Source: Caldilineaceae bacterium bin34
GTDB lineage: Bacteria; Chloroflexota; Anaerolineae; Caldilineales; Caldilineaceae
Length of the DNA: 50,361 bases
Direction: 5' to 3'
Assembly (NCBI GenBank): GCA_002238555.1
Contig: MPMO01000034.1
Span: 1-50,361, forward strand
Shown here: positions 34,197-46,996 of the stretch, in pieces
Position numbering within the stretch: the stretch's first letter is position 1
How the letters are laid out: every line of letters begins with the position of its first letter
Notes under the pieces: model-generated
What the model was told of the DNA's origin: nothing
The model's input: only the letters and a program-made list of their open reading frames with translations
Database searches by the model: none
Program-made: the position numbers and the translations under genes

Positions 34197-35134
34197 ATGA
34201 CCATCCAGGCGCCTGTGGTACACGACTTCCCCACGTCGTGCCTGCCTGCCGTCAATGTGGCTCAGGTGCCCCAGCGCAGTCCCCTGCGTTATCCCGGAGG
34301 CAAGACCTGGCTCATTCCGCACGTGCGGGCTTGGCTGCAGCAGGTGCAGCCTACGCTGCTCGTGGAACCTTTCTGTGGCGGTGGCACCGCGTCCCTGACC
34401 GCGGTGATGGAGGGTTTGGTGGAGCGTTGCGTCATGTTGGATCTGGATCCGGATGTGGCTGCCTTTTGGCATGCCGTGCTGCGGGAGGGAGAGGCTCTGG
34501 CCCAACGCATCGAGGCTTTCGAGCCGACCAGGGAACGGGTGGAGGCCCTGACCTGCACAGTGCCTGCCAGCGTCCTCGATCACGGCTTCCGCACGTTGGT
34601 GCTGAACCGCACGCGTCGCTCGGGAATCCTGGCTCCTGGCGCAGCCCTAATCCGGCAGGGGGAAAAGGGCCAAGGCTTGGGTTCGCGCTGGTATCCAGAC
34701 ACGCTGGGGCGGCGCCACCCGGCCGGTTCGCCCCTTCCGGCGCCGGGTGGCCTTTCTCCCCGGCGCGCCGCATCCGGGCTGTTCAGCCCTTCGCGGCGCG
34801 GATTGCCTTTGCCCAAGGGGACGCTTTGGCTCTGTTGCCGTCCCTATTGCACGGTTGGGGGCGGCGTGCAGCCCTGTTTGTCGATCCGCCTTACACGGCC
34901 GGCGGCAAACGGGCGGGCCAGCGCCTCTATGCTCATCACGAACTGGACCATGAACGGCTCTTTGATCTTCTGGCCTGTGGCCGAAGCTCCTTTCTCATGA
35001 CCTACGACGCAGCACCCGCCATTGAGCGTCTGGTAATTCATCATGGCTTGCATGCCGTACGAGTGGCCATGAAAAACGCCCACCATGCCCACTTGCCCGA
35101 ACTGGTGATAACGCCGGAACCCTTGTTCACATGA
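34197..35134 (+). pseudogene. D12-class (Dam-like) adenine DNA methyltransferase, split by an insertion
   Basis: From ATG 34197 one frame encodes SPLRYPGGKTWLIPHV, the motif-I loop VEPFCGGGTASLTAV (F59) that binds AdoMet, LNRTRRSGILAPGA and GSRWYPDTLGRR. After about 34715 this frame is lost. From 34769 another frame carries RIRAVQPFAARIAFAQGDA, motif IV FVDPPYTAGGK, RLYAHHELDHERLFDLL and LPELVITPEP to the TGA at 35132-35134. Removing about 53 bases (34716-34768), which form a palindrome, would restore one frame of 294 codons, close to the family norm. The enzyme would methylate N6 of adenine. No restriction gene is adjacent, so it would have been an orphan methylase. As it stands it is inactive unless frameshifted. 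Confidence 0.85.
34714..34768. repeat. Palindromic insertion inside the methyltransferase gene
   Basis: Arms GCCACCCGG (34714-34722) and CCGGGTGGC (34743-34751) pair perfectly. Inside them CCGG (34723-34726) pairs with CCGG (34737-34740) around TTCGCCCCTT, leaving a two-base bulge CG. The block interrupts DTLGRR and RIRAVQP, which are contiguous in the family, so it is an insertion of about 53 bases. Size and shape resemble a REP-like or minimal MITE element. No second copy was noticed in the window. Confidence 0.7.
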
Positions 35135-35315
35135 CTCGTACCGCGCCGCCCGCTGGGCTTGGAGATCACGCTGCTGGCCGCCGTGGACGTGGAGGAGGGC
35201 GGGGCCTGGCTGCAAGGCCTACGGACTGGTGTCAGGGATTTGTCGGCAACGATGTGTAACCACCCGGAATCCCCACACTCAGGCTCCAGGATGGTAGGGC
35301 TCCGGTGGAATTGGT

Positions 35316-35912
35316 TCAGAGAGTCCAGGTGGCAAGCCTGCGATAGAGGTTCCCTTGAGGTGATGCATTCGTGCGGAACAGGTGCACCTGTGCCAGTCCG
35401 GCCTTTTGTTCGTGTGGTTGGAATGGTGCCTCACTTGGAATCAGTGGCAGCCCCTTGAGTTTGCGGCTGCCCTGAAACCGCCTTCGAACCCGGCCCAGCG
35501 TGATGTGCGGCCTGAAGGGTTTCGAAGCGTGGGTCAAGTCGGCCTCGTCCACGGCCGACAGCGAGACTTCATGCAACTGCTGCAGGCGATTCGCGGACTC
35601 GGTGACCGGACACCAGAGACCGCGCGGACGAGTGGGTCTGGGAAAAAACCGGGGCGGCTGGATCACCGTGTCGGGAGGCGATATCCCGTCAAACCTACCA
35701 TCCAGCAAGTCCTGCAATCGTTGGCAATCCTGGTCCTGCACTGGACCCAGGAAGACCAGGGTGAGGTGCAGGGACTTGGGACGCACCCAACCTACTGCCC
35801 GTTCCAATCCGGCCGCTGCCAGCCGTTCCTGTAGATGCCGTTGCCCAGCGCGTAGCCAGGAGACGGCAGCGTCGGGGAGCGAACAGCCCAGAAAACAGTT
35901 GTCGGAACTCAC
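35316..35912 (-). CDS. thpR: RNA 2',3'-cyclic phosphodiesterase (2'-5' RNA ligase family)
   Basis: A 198-residue protein starting at GTG 35912, which overlaps the Sco stop in GTGA. The two HxT motifs of the 2H phosphoesterase family are present: LHLTLVFLG and RPHITLGRVRR, about 100 residues apart. WVRPKSLHLTL and the TLGRVR tail are typical of ThpR/LigT. The family opens 2',3'-cyclic phosphates on RNA ends, and its ligase activity is weak. Length is usual (180-200). It is translationally coupled to the Sco gene, although the functions do not obviously connect. Confidence 0.9.
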   Translation of the reverse strand: MSSDNCFLGCSLPDAAVSWLRAGQRHLQERLAAAGLERAVGWVRPKSLHLTLVFLGPVQDQDCQRLQDLLDGRFDGISPPDTVIQPPRFFPRPTRPRGLWCPVTESANRLQQLHEVSLSAVDEADLTHASKPFRPHITLGRVRRRFQGSRKLKGLPLIPSEAPFQPHEQKAGLAQVHLFRTNASPQGNLYRRLATWTL

Positions 35913-36547
35913 TGTTGGGCCGGTCTGCGTTGCTTGGCCAGGCGCTTCAGGTCGGCTGCCAGATCCTCCGCCTTCAGGTCGCTGGCATAGGTGAGGGCCA
36001 TGCGGCCCTCCCGGTTGAGGACATAAACCCGGGTGGTGTGGTCCACCATGTAAACATTGTCGCTGGCCGACTCTGCGCCGGACTCCACATACACGCCATA
36101 GCCGGCGGTCAGGTCGGTCAACGCCTTGGCATTCTCAATGCGAATCCCCCTGACGGAAGGGTGAAACTGATTGACGTAGGCCTCTAGGCGTCCGAGATTG
36201 TCCCTTTGTGGATCAACCGTTATAAACAACACATCCACTTCTTCCTGGACAGCTTCGGACTGGGCCGACAAGGCATCTGCCACTTCATGGAGTGTGGCGG
36301 GACAGAAGTCCGGACAGAAGGTGTAGCCGAAAAAGACCACCTGCAGACGGCCTGCCAACGATCCGCTGTCAAAGGGGATGCCTTGGTGATCCACCCCGGC
36401 AATGACCGGTACTTCCAAGGATGGCTCAAGCACCGTGCCATGCCAGGCGGCCGTACCGCAAGACGCGCCCAGTAGGGTCAACAAGAACAGAACCGCGGCC
36501 GTTGGGATGGTGCTGCGCGGACATCCAGGGAACCGGGGTGAGGACAT
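35909..36547 (-). CDS. Sco1/SenC-type copper chaperone lipoprotein
   Basis: A 212-residue protein. ATG 36547 is chosen because it gives a short hydrophobic signal (TIPTAAVLFLLTLLGASC) with a lipobox LGASC; the frame is open to 36742 but adds non-signal sequence. The thioredoxin-like domain carries VVFFGYTFCPDFCPATL, the CxxxC copper site, and the distal His in YMVDHTTRVYV, so all three copper ligands are present. LFITVDPQRDNLGRLEAYV is also typical. Sco delivers copper to the CuA site of cytochrome oxidase. It fits with CopA and the cytochrome c genes 3-10 kb away. ThpR follows with a four-base overlap. Confidence 0.92.
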   Translation of the reverse strand: MSSPRFPGCPRSTIPTAAVLFLLTLLGASCGTAAWHGTVLEPSLEVPVIAGVDHQGIPFDSGSLAGRLQVVFFGYTFCPDFCPATLHEVADALSAQSEAVQEEVDVLFITVDPQRDNLGRLEAYVNQFHPSVRGIRIENAKALTDLTAGYGVYVESGAESASDNVYMVDHTTRVYVLNREGRMALTYASDLKAEDLAADLKRLAKQRRPAQQ

Positions 36548-36856
36548 TGTCCGAAGGGAGTTGGGGAGACTGACGGCGATCTGCGACACGGGAACTGATG
36601 AAGCCGGTCCGGCTGGCATCGAGTCTGTGAAGGGAAGACCCCGCAATCGGGAAACTGATGGACATCGGTGACGGCGCAACCGCCTCCCGCAATCGGTGGA
36701 TTGTACGCTTGTGGACCAACGGAGGATGCAGGCTGTCTGCATTCAGGTCGCGATTGGCGAACTGCCATCGGTGTGAATTTGCATTGTCCCGGACAAGGGA
36801 CAGGTACGATTCGCCCGCTTCATGACCAGTGCATTCAACCCCGGAGTTGCTACCCC
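36548..36856. other. Divergent sco/glyA intergenic region with an inverted repeat
   Basis: No gene is seen. TGTCCC (36785-36790) and GGGACA (36797-36802) form a six-base inverted repeat with a six-base spacer, 55 bases before glyA. It could be an operator or part of the glyA promoter. TACGAT at 36805-36810 might be a -10, but no good -35 lies at the right distance. Confidence 0.4.
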
Positions 36857-38113
<1,257 letters not shown>

Positions 38114-38125
38114 CGGGACGCAGTC

Positions 38126-39595
38126 ATGGACGCTGCCCGGATTCAGGCACACATTGCAGAGTATCGGCGCGGCTACGCCTGGCTCTGGTCCCTGATCCGG
38201 ACCCCGGCCCAGGTGGCCGCCACGCCCCACGCCAGGGAGCCCCTGCCCACCGAACAAGGCCTGTCCCTGCGGCGTCTCAAGTCCTTTCTGGCCTCGGTCG
38301 GGGCTCCCGAGGAGAGTCTTCCCTACATCCATGTGGCCGGCACCAGCGGCAAGGGGTCCGTGTCCCACCTGCTGGCGCGCATCCTGACGGCCGGCGGCTG
38401 CCGCACCGGCCTGCACATCAACCCGTATCTGCAGCTGCCCCACGAGAAGCTCGTGGTGGACGACCGCTGGATTACCGTGCCGGAACTGAACGAGCTGTTC
38501 AACGACTTTGCTCGCCGGTACGCCCTGTGGCAACAGGCACAGGGGGAGTTCACGCGTCTCAGCTACGGCGAAGCCTGGGTCGCCCTGACGTATCTGTTCT
38601 ATGTGCAGGCCGCCGTGGACTGGGGCATCGTCGAGTGCGGTTCCGGAGGCCGCTGGGACGCATCGAATGTGGTTCGACCCCGGCTGGCCCTGGTCACCAA
38701 CATCGGCCTGGACCATGTGGAGACGCTGGGCGGCACCCTGGAAAGCATCGCCTGGCACAAGGCCGGCATCTTCAAGCCCGGGGCGCCGGCCCTCACCGGA
38801 GCCGGGCAGCCGGAGGTGCTGAACGTGCTGGAGACCGAAGCGCGGGAGGTGGGCACGGACCTGCACACCGTGGGTCCGGCCGGGGATTCAACCCGGGATT
38901 GGACCTTCCGCTGGCATGCCCGTACCCATGGCGGCCTGTTGGCCGTGACAGTGGAGAGTCCCTTTGCGATCCACCGCGACCTGCCCATGCCCGGTTTGGC
39001 TCCCTTCCAGGCGGCCAATGCCGCGGTGGCAGTGGCCGCTGCGGATCTGTTGCAGGCCGGGAGCGGATTGCACTTGGTGGAGGGCGCCGCGGCCCAGGCC
39101 CTGGCGGGAGGTGCGGTGGCCGGCCGCCTGGAGCACATCCAGACCGAGCCGGACGTCATCCTTGACTGCGCCCACAATGTGCCCAAGGCGGAGGTCCTGG
39201 TCGATTCGCTGCAGCAGAGCTGGTCCGGCCGCCGGTTCCTGATCATTACGGGGATGCTGACCACCAAGGACGCGGCCGGCATTCTGGCCGAACTCTGCCG
39301 GTTGGACGGCGACTTCCTGTTGACCGAACCCTACGTGTTCGGCAAGTCCACGTGCCGTCCAGGCGACCTGGCCCAATGCCTGCCGCGCGGCGAACGCCAC
39401 CGGCTGCGGCACCTGTTCAGGGATGTCGGCTTCGCCCTGCGCCATGCGTTGCGGACGGTGGAGCCGGATACGGTCATTCTGGTGACGGGTTCGGTCTATC
39501 TGGTGGGAGAGGCCCGGGATCACTGGCATCCGCGATCCCGTCTGTTGGAGGATCTGACGGTGCAGCCGCCGGTGGCCCCCCTTCGTTCCGGCTAA
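38126..39595 (+). CDS. folC: Folylpolyglutamate synthase / dihydrofolate synthase
   Basis: A 489-residue protein beginning at ATG 38126, 12 bases after glyA. The Mur-ligase-type ATP loop is HVAGTSGKGSVSHLL (G72-S78). HINPYLQLPHEKLVV, GGRWDASNVVRPRLAL, TNIGLDHVETLGGTLESIA followed by HKAGIFKPG are the folate-binding and catalytic blocks, and LDCAHNVPKAEVL is the C-terminal domain motif. It adds glutamates to folates and may add the first one to dihydropteroate. The protein is somewhat longer than most FolC (about 430). Its last 122 bases overlap a convergent small gene on the minus strand. Confidence 0.93.
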   Translation: MDAARIQAHIAEYRRGYAWLWSLIRTPAQVAATPHAREPLPTEQGLSLRRLKSFLASVGAPEESLPYIHVAGTSGKGSVSHLLARILTAGGCRTGLHINPYLQLPHEKLVVDDRWITVPELNELFNDFARRYALWQQAQGEFTRLSYGEAWVALTYLFYVQAAVDWGIVECGSGGRWDASNVVRPRLALVTNIGLDHVETLGGTLESIAWHKAGIFKPGAPALTGAGQPEVLNVLETEAREVGTDLHTVGPAGDSTRDWTFRWHARTHGGLLAVTVESPFAIHRDLPMPGLAPFQAANAAVAVAAADLLQAGSGLHLVEGAAAQALAGGAVAGRLEHIQTEPDVILDCAHNVPKAEVLVDSLQQSWSGRRFLIITGMLTTKDAAGILAELCRLDGDFLLTEPYVFGKSTCRPGDLAQCLPRGERHRLRHLFRDVGFALRHALRTVEPDTVILVTGSVYLVGEARDHWHPRSRLLEDLTVQPPVAPLRSG

Positions 39596-39694
39596 CCAGA
39601 ACCGGCCATACCACCCACAGAGCCAGCGCGCCGAACACGACCAGGCCGACCACCAGGCGCAGCAGGCTGGCGGCATCGAACAGGTCCGGGCTCG

Positions 39695-39698
<4 letters not shown>
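39474..39698 (-). CDS. Small membrane protein downstream of ccmF
   Basis: A 74-residue protein whose ATG at 39698 overlaps the ccmF stop in ATGA, which strongly suggests a real, coupled gene. A single membrane helix (LLRLVVGLVVFGALALWVVWPVL, about 12-34) is followed by a Pro/Asp-rich tail (PPAAAPSDPPTDGIADASDP). It has the size and position of small accessory proteins in cytochrome c maturation operons (CcmD, or the CcmI-type start), but no sequence proof. Its 3' part lies antisense to the end of folC for 122 bases. Confidence 0.6.
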
Positions 39699-41661
<1,963 letters not shown>

Positions 41662-41665
<4 letters not shown>

Positions 41666-42237
41666 GGTGCGGGTTGGATCAGGGGCAGGAACTGCTGCAT
41701 GGTCTCCGCCGTGAGGGGCCCCCGCCAGACCCCCGCCAGGTTGCCGGCGGGATCAATGAAGAAGGTTTCCGGCACCCCCTGGATGCCGTAGGCGCGGGCA
41801 ATCAGGCTGCCGGAGTCCCGGCCGTTGGGGTAGGTGATGCCGAATGTTTGGATGAAGCGCACGGCCGCCGCCTTCTGGTCCAAGTGGGCCACACCCACTA
41901 CCGTAATGCCCATGTTTTGGCTCCCCTGCCAGGTTTGCTCCAGGAGCGGTGCCTCGTCGCGGCAGGGATCGCACCAGCTGGCCCAGAAGTTCAGGACAAC
42001 CCCTCGTCCCTGCAGGTCCGCCAGGGTGAGGGAACCGCCTTCGATCAACTGCAGGTGAAAGGGCGGTGCCGGATTGCCCACGGCCAGGGCCACCGGCTGG
42101 GCGCGCAGGACACGCCAAGCCAGCAGGGCCAGCAGGACAAGCATGACCGAGATCGCGACCACAACCAGCAGCAGCGAACGCGATACCAGCGGCGGTGGAC
42201 CGGCAACGGGCTCTGTCGTGCTTGGATGGTCGGACAC
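41662..42237 (-). CDS. TlpA/ResA/DsbE-type thioredoxin-like protein
   Basis: A 191-residue protein read from GTG 42237, four bases after ccmH. One N-terminal membrane helix (SLLLVVVAISVMLVLLALLA, about 21-40) anchors a thioredoxin domain with NFWASWCDPCRDEAP (C89, C92), VGVAHLDQKAAAVRFIQ, TYPNGRDSGSLIARAYGIQG and the cis-Pro loop VPETFFIDPAG. It keeps the haem-binding cysteines of apocytochrome c reduced before haem attachment. It sits between CcmH and CcmF, the usual CcmG/DsbE position. The proline after the first Cys (WCDPC) fits ResA/CcmG. CcmG is a fair symbol but not certain. Confidence 0.92.
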
Positions 42238-42241
42238 GGCC

Positions 42242-42685
42242 TCACGCCTCCGGGAGCGATTGACTGCGGATCCGGGGAACGACTCCGGACCGCCGTTGTC
42301 GTACGGCCCGACGAGTGCGGAGGCCCGCACCGATGCCCAGGCCGACCACGGCCACAGCCGGCACCAGCCAAGCCAGTGAATGGAACCCGCGCAGGGGGGG
42401 CTGGCCGTGGACCTGCGGTCCGTACTCCTCTTCGAAGTAGGCGACGATCCATTCGGGCTCCCTGCCCTCCGCCAGCAACTGGCGGATCTCCGCGCGCATC
42501 TGGACGCAGGCCTGCAGTTCGCAGGCATCCAGCCGGACGCCGGAGCAGAGCGGGCACCAAAGCTCGCGTGCAATGTCGTACATGCGGTCGTCCAGCTCGG
42601 TCTGGGCCAGAACCGGCGCGGAGGGACCCGGGAAGACCATGGCGAGCAGCAGGACGGCGGCCAGGCAAAGCCGGATGCGCGGCAT
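42242..42685 (-). CDS. ccmH: Cytochrome c-type biogenesis protein CcmH
   Basis: A 147-residue protein with a signal peptide ([23 protein letters not shown]), then the redox motif ELWCPLCSG (C44, C47), and a helical stretch [28 protein letters not shown]-terminal helix anchors it ([19 protein letters not shown]). Family members usually read LRCPxC; here Trp replaces that Arg, and two further Cys (ACELQAC) lie in the loop where none is usual. The ATG overlaps the cytochrome c stop (TGATG), so they are coupled. It presents reduced apocytochrome to CcmF. Confidence 0.9.
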   Translation of the reverse strand: MPRIRLCLAAVLLLAMVFPGPSAPVLAQTELDDRMYDIARELWCPLCSGVRLDACELQACVQMRAEIRQLLAEGREPEWIVAYFEEEYGPQVHGQPPLRGFHSLAWLVPAVAVVGLGIGAGLRTRRAVRQRRSGVVPRIRSQSLPEA

Positions 42686-44295
42686 CAGGCACGTCCTTCC
42701 CGACGTCCGCGCAACAGTCCGGCAAGCAGCAGCAGGCCACCGCCTGCCAGCAGGATCAGGGCGAGGGCGGCCGGCAGCCAGCGGGGCATCAGGTAGGCGG
42801 GTTCCGGCAGGACTTGGGCGGCGGTCGCCTGTTGTCCTGCCGCGCCGGTCCGGGCGGCCGCCGGTCCGGAGAACCTAATGTCCAGGATCCCGTCCGCAAG
42901 ATTGGCGGCTTGCCAGACGGTGAACCCCTGCCCGTCCAGTTCGCGTTCGCCGGACTGCACAAACCCCGCGGGCTGGGGCTCCAGGCCCGGCACATCGGCA
43001 ATCAGGAGGATTGCCTGACGGACGGGATAGGGCCAGGCCTGCCGCCAACGCTGATCGGCCAAGGGCCACGGCAGGGAGTAGCCCAGCACGGCCTGGTGGC
43101 GACCGGACACCGGGTAAATCGGTGCGGAGTCGAGGACAAATCCGTCTCCGGCGGTGAACCGCGCGCGGCCGAAATCGGCCAGCGTCACTTCGTCGGCCGC
43201 CGGATCGATTGGAATGCGGGCCGTGACCGGAAGTGCTTCCGGCGTCTCCGCCTCTCCCGTGAACACCCAGGGCAGCGTGTTGACCAGCAAAACGGTCTGG
43301 CCCACCAACAACTGCTCGCCGGACAGGGCCAGAACCAATTGCAGGGACTCGACCTCAAGCTGCCCCTGGGTGGCCGACGGCAGGTACAAATCCAACGTCA
43401 ATTCCGGTGTCCGGCCAAGTTCGTCGAACCTGACGGGCGGTGATTCGAAGTCGAGATTCGCCTGTTCCGCCTGCGCAGTCCAGAGGATGCGCGGGGCGGG
43501 TTCGACACCCTCCAGGACAAAGGTGCCGTCAGCGGCCACGGAGGCCGAATAGGTGTCCAGAATCGTCTCTCCCACCTGAGCCTGCAGTCGCACTGCGGTC
43601 GGGGGTGTTGTCGGTTCCTCGGGACTCAGTTGCCGGATCCGGCCCTTCAGCACACCGGCACCGGGCCGGAGCGGACTGGCCCAATCGGGTGTTAGGGCCA
43701 GGGACTGCAGGTACCGCTGGATCAGTCGGAGTTCCCCCGTCGTCGGAACCGGATGTTGTTGCTCGCCCAGGCTTGCCGTCACCGCCTCCGCCCAGGCCTG
43801 GTGGTTGGTGGTCAGGGCCAGGGTTCGCCAGTCCGGGTCTCCGAGCGGTGTGGCCACCGTTGCCCAGAGGCGGGCGCCTTCGTCAAGCTCATCCGGACTG
43901 GTGGACAGTTGCCAAATCCACGCTACCACGTCCCCGATCTGTGCGTCCGTCAGCTGGTTGCCCCAAGGGGGCATGAGGTTCTCGATGCGTCCATCCCGGG
44001 TGGTGCGGAACCAGTCGGCGGGGCTGCCCAGGGCCACCTGTTCCGGATCGGACAGACCGGGCGCGGACAGATTCTGTTCGACCATGACGGGTCCGTCCCC
44101 GGCACCGGTCGGCCCGTGGCACGGGGCGCAGTTCTGGAGAAAGGTAGTCTCTCCGGCCGCGGCCCAACTCCGGTCGGGCATGGAGTCCTGGGCTTGGACA
44201 GGGACGGCTGGATACCCGAACCACAACAGCACGACCAGGACTCCAAGCCAGCGACCAAGGGAATGCCCGGACGCGTCCGCGCCGGTTGCCGACAC
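42685..44295 (-). CDS. Large membrane-anchored c-type cytochrome
   Basis: A 536-residue protein. GTG 44295 is chosen because it starts just before a signal peptide ([24 protein letters not shown]); the frame is open to 44361 but would overlap copA. Haem motif QNCAPCHG (C56, C59, H60) with likely axial Met in [14 protein letters not shown] gives one mono-haem cytochrome c domain of about 110 residues. The next 350 or so residues are beta-rich, with [13 protein letters not shown] strands ([18 protein letters not shown]), and a C-terminal helix ([20 protein letters not shown]) anchors it. The arrangement is unusual for a simple electron carrier. It is adjacent to the CcmH/ResA/CcmF genes that would mature it, and 22 bases after copA. 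The electron partner is unknown. Confidence 0.88.
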   Translation of the reverse strand: MSATGADASGHSLGRWLGVLVVLLWFGYPAVPVQAQDSMPDRSWAAAGETTFLQNCAPCHGPTGAGDGPVMVEQNLSAPGLSDPEQVALGSPADWFRTTRDGRIENLMPPWGNQLTDAQIGDVVAWIWQLSTSPDELDEGARLWATVATPLGDPDWRTLALTTNHQAWAEAVTASLGEQQHPVPTTGELRLIQRYLQSLALTPDWASPLRPGAGVLKGRIRQLSPEEPTTPPTAVRLQAQVGETILDTYSASVAADGTFVLEGVEPAPRILWTAQAEQANLDFESPPVRFDELGRTPELTLDLYLPSATQGQLEVESLQLVLALSGEQLLVGQTVLLVNTLPWVFTGEAETPEALPVTARIPIDPAADEVTLADFGRARFTAGDGFVLDSAPIYPVSGRHQAVLGYSLPWPLADQRWRQAWPYPVRQAILLIADVPGLEPQPAGFVQSGERELDGQGFTVWQAANLADGILDIRFSGPAAARTGAAGQQATAAQVLPEPAYLMPRWLPAALALILLAGGGLLLLAGLLRGRREGRA

Positions 44296-44317
44296 TACGG
44301 AAGCCGTACTGCAAGGT

Positions 44318-46837
44318 TCAGTGCAGGCTGAACCTGCGGATGCGCAGGCTGTTGCGTACAACGAAGATGCTGCTCACGGCCATGATGGCGGCGGCGAACT
44401 GGGGTTCCAGCTTCAGGCCCAGCCAGGGCACGAACACACCCGCGGCCAGGGGAATGGCGGCCACGTTGTAGGCGAAGGCCCAGAACAGGTTCTGACGCAC
44501 GACCCGCATGGTGCGCTGACCAAGCCGCATTGCCTCCGGAATGCGGCTGAGCCGGTTGTTGAGGATGCCCACGTCCGCGGTCTGCAACGCCAGATTGTGG
44601 CCCGCGGCCACGGCCAGCCCGACATCTGCCTGGGCTAGGGAGGGGGCGTCGTTGACCCCGTCTCCCACCATGGCCACCCGGTGGCCGTCCTCCTGGAATG
44701 CGGTCACCACCGCCAGCTTGTTCTCGGGCCGCAGGCGGCCGCGTACTTCGCGGTCCGGGTCCAGTCCCAGGGCGGCCGCGGTCGCCCTGGCCGCTTGGTC
44801 GTTGTCTCCCGACAGCATCTGGATTTCCATGCCGGACGCGCGGAGCGCGGTCACCGTGTCGGCTGCCTCCCGGCGCAGCGAATCCGAAACGACGGCGAAG
44901 GCTTCCACCCGGCCCTCGACTGCAACAAAGGAGATGCTGGCCGGACCGGCCTCCGCCGAGGTCAGCATTGCCCCGAATTCGGCGGTGGACAATCCATGTT
45001 GGTCCATGAGTGCCTGGCTGCCAATCAGAACCGCGGAACCTTCCACCGTGCCTTCCACGCCCAGCCCGGTCAGGCTGCGGAAATCGGCCGCCTGCGGTAC
45101 CGGCAGTTCCCGTCGCTCCGCCTCGGCGGCGAGCGCCCGGGCGACGGGATGGGCGCTGCCTTGCAGAACGGCGGCGGCGAGCGACAGAATCCGTTCCGGG
45201 TCCAGGGTGGCCTGCGGCGACGGCGTCAGTTTCTCCAGCTGCAGACGGCCCTGGGTCACGGTGCCGGTCTTGTCCAGCAAAACGGTGTCGATGGTCGACA
45301 GTCTCTGCAGCGTACCCGCATCCTTGACCAGGATGCCGCGCCGTGCCCCGAGGGCTGTGCCGGCAATCATGGCGGTCGGCGTGGCCAGGCCCAGGGCACA
45401 CGGGCACGAGATGAGAAGAACCGCGGACGCGAATAGCAGGCTTACGGATGCCGGCGCCAGGTCCGGGTAGTACAGGGAGGAGCCCCAGAAACCCCAAATC
45501 AGTCCGCAGATCGTGGCCAGGACCACGATGATGGGCACAAACACGCGGGCGATGCGGTCTGCCAGGGACTGGACCGGGGCCTGGCTCATCAGGGCTTGGC
45601 GAACCGTGTCGGCAATGCGTGCGGCCGCCGTCTCCGAACCCACCGCGTCGGCCCGAAAGCGCAGGGCGCCATCCAGGTTGGCGGTGCCGCTCCAGACCGC
45701 ATCGCCCGCACTCTTGGGCACCGGCAGGCTCTCGCCGGTGAGCACGGCTTCGTCCACCGAACTGCTCCCGTCAAGCACCGTGCCGTCCACGGGCATGGTG
45801 TCACCGGCGCGTACCAGGACCGTGTCCCCAACCGCCAGTTCGGCCAGGGGCACGTCGTGGTGCCGGCCGCCGCGCTCGACGATTGCCGTGGCCGGCTGCA
45901 GGGTCATCAGGGCCGAGATGGCCTCGCCCGTCTGGCGGCGCGCGCCGGCCTCCAGGTAGCGCCCGAGATAGATGAACGTAACGATGAAGGCGGCCGATTC
46001 GAAGAACAGGGGGAACAGGGCCCGGTCCAGGTCCAGGAGCAGGGTGGCCAGGCTGGTGCCCCATGCCACCAGGGACCCCAGGGACACCAGAAGGTCCATG
46101 CCGGGGAATCCCCTCAGCAGGGACTGGACGGCCCGCACATGGAATTCGCGGCCTACCGCCAGCACAACGACGGAAGCCAGGACGGCGCCGATCCATTCCC
46201 GCGCTGCGGCCGGCAGCCACGGCACGCCGGGCAGGAACATGGCCGTCATGTTGAGCAGCATGATGACGGCGCTGCAGGCGATGGCGGTCACGAGGCGCCG
46301 GCGACGGCCGCGCAGTTCCGGATCCGGTTTTGCCGCCTGTTCGCTGTCTTCCGTGGCTGCGGCCGGTGCGCCCGCGGGTTCAGGCCGGGCCGCTTCATAC
46401 CCGGCCCGGTCCACGGATGTCGCCAGGGCATCCGGATTGGTGGCATGGGGCAGATAGGTCACTGCGGCCAGGGGCGGAGTCAGGCTGACGCGGGCCTCGA
46501 GCACGCCTTCCGTGCCGTTCAAGGCCTGTTGCACGGCCTGGACGCAGCCCGTGCAGGTCATGCCTCCAATGGTGAGTTCGGTTTCCGCCCGAGGGACGGC
46601 GTAGCCCAAGTCCGCAACCGCGCCGGCCAGCGAACCGAGCGAAACCTGCCGCGGGTCGAACTGCACCTCGGCTTGGCCGGCGGCGTAGCTGACGGCGGCG
46701 GTGGCCACGCCCGGTACGGCACCCAATCCCATTTGTATCGATTGGGCGCAGCCGGTGCAGTGCATGCCTTCAACCGGCAGGCTGGCCTGTGCCAGGCCGC
46801 GGTCGGATGGCGGCGAAGTTTGAATGGCGGCAGTCAT
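44318..46837 (-). CDS. copA: Copper-translocating P-type ATPase
   Basis: An 839-residue protein. Two N-terminal heavy-metal domains carry GMHCTGC (C27, C30) and GMTCTGC (C94, C97). The membrane site is SCPCALG (near residue 478). The phosphorylation motif is DKTGTVTQG (D near 521), GSAHPVARALA is the HP nucleotide motif, and GDGVNDAPSLAQADVG ends the ATP domain; YN and MAVSSIFVVRNSLR in the last helices are the Cu(I) signature. It exports or routes copper. As the first gene of the run, followed after 22 bases by the cytochrome c, it links copper supply with respiratory-chain assembly. Length is normal for two-HMA CopA. Confidence 0.96.
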   Translation of the reverse strand: MTAAIQTSPPSDRGLAQASLPVEGMHCTGCAQSIQMGLGAVPGVATAAVSYAAGQAEVQFDPRQVSLGSLAGAVADLGYAVPRAETELTIGGMTCTGCVQAVQQALNGTEGVLEARVSLTPPLAAVTYLPHATNPDALATSVDRAGYEAARPEPAGAPAAATEDSEQAAKPDPELRGRRRRLVTAIACSAVIMLLNMTAMFLPGVPWLPAAAREWIGAVLASVVVLAVGREFHVRAVQSLLRGFPGMDLLVSLGSLVAWGTSLATLLLDLDRALFPLFFESAAFIVTFIYLGRYLEAGARRQTGEAISALMTLQPATAIVERGGRHHDVPLAELAVGDTVLVRAGDTMPVDGTVLDGSSSVDEAVLTGESLPVPKSAGDAVWSGTANLDGALRFRADAVGSETAAARIADTVRQALMSQAPVQSLADRIARVFVPIIVVLATICGLIWGFWGSSLYYPDLAPASVSLLFASAVLLISCPCALGLATPTAMIAGTALGARRGILVKDAGTLQRLSTIDTVLLDKTGTVTQGRLQLEKLTPSPQATLDPERILSLAAAVLQGSAHPVARALAAEAERRELPVPQAADFRSLTGLGVEGTVEGSAVLIGSQALMDQHGLSTAEFGAMLTSAEAGPASISFVAVEGRVEAFAVVSDSLRREAADTVTALRASGMEIQMLSGDNDQAARATAAALGLDPDREVRGRLRPENKLAVVTAFQEDGHRVAMVGDGVNDAPSLAQADVGLAVAAGHNLALQTADVGILNNRLSRIPEAMRLGQRTMRVVRQNLFWAFAYNVAAIPLAAGVFVPWLGLKLEPQFAAAIMAVSSIFVVRNSLRIRRFSLH

Positions 46838-46996
46838 GGGTATCCGGATGAAGACGGCCGCGAACCGGCCGCGGCCCTGAACTACCGCCTATTGTATAAG
46901 GTGAGGCTTATATCGATAAGTACATGACCTGTGCCATACTGACGGAAGCCGCGAGTGCTCGAAACACTGCACGGCTCCCTGACAGGCAGGTTGAAG

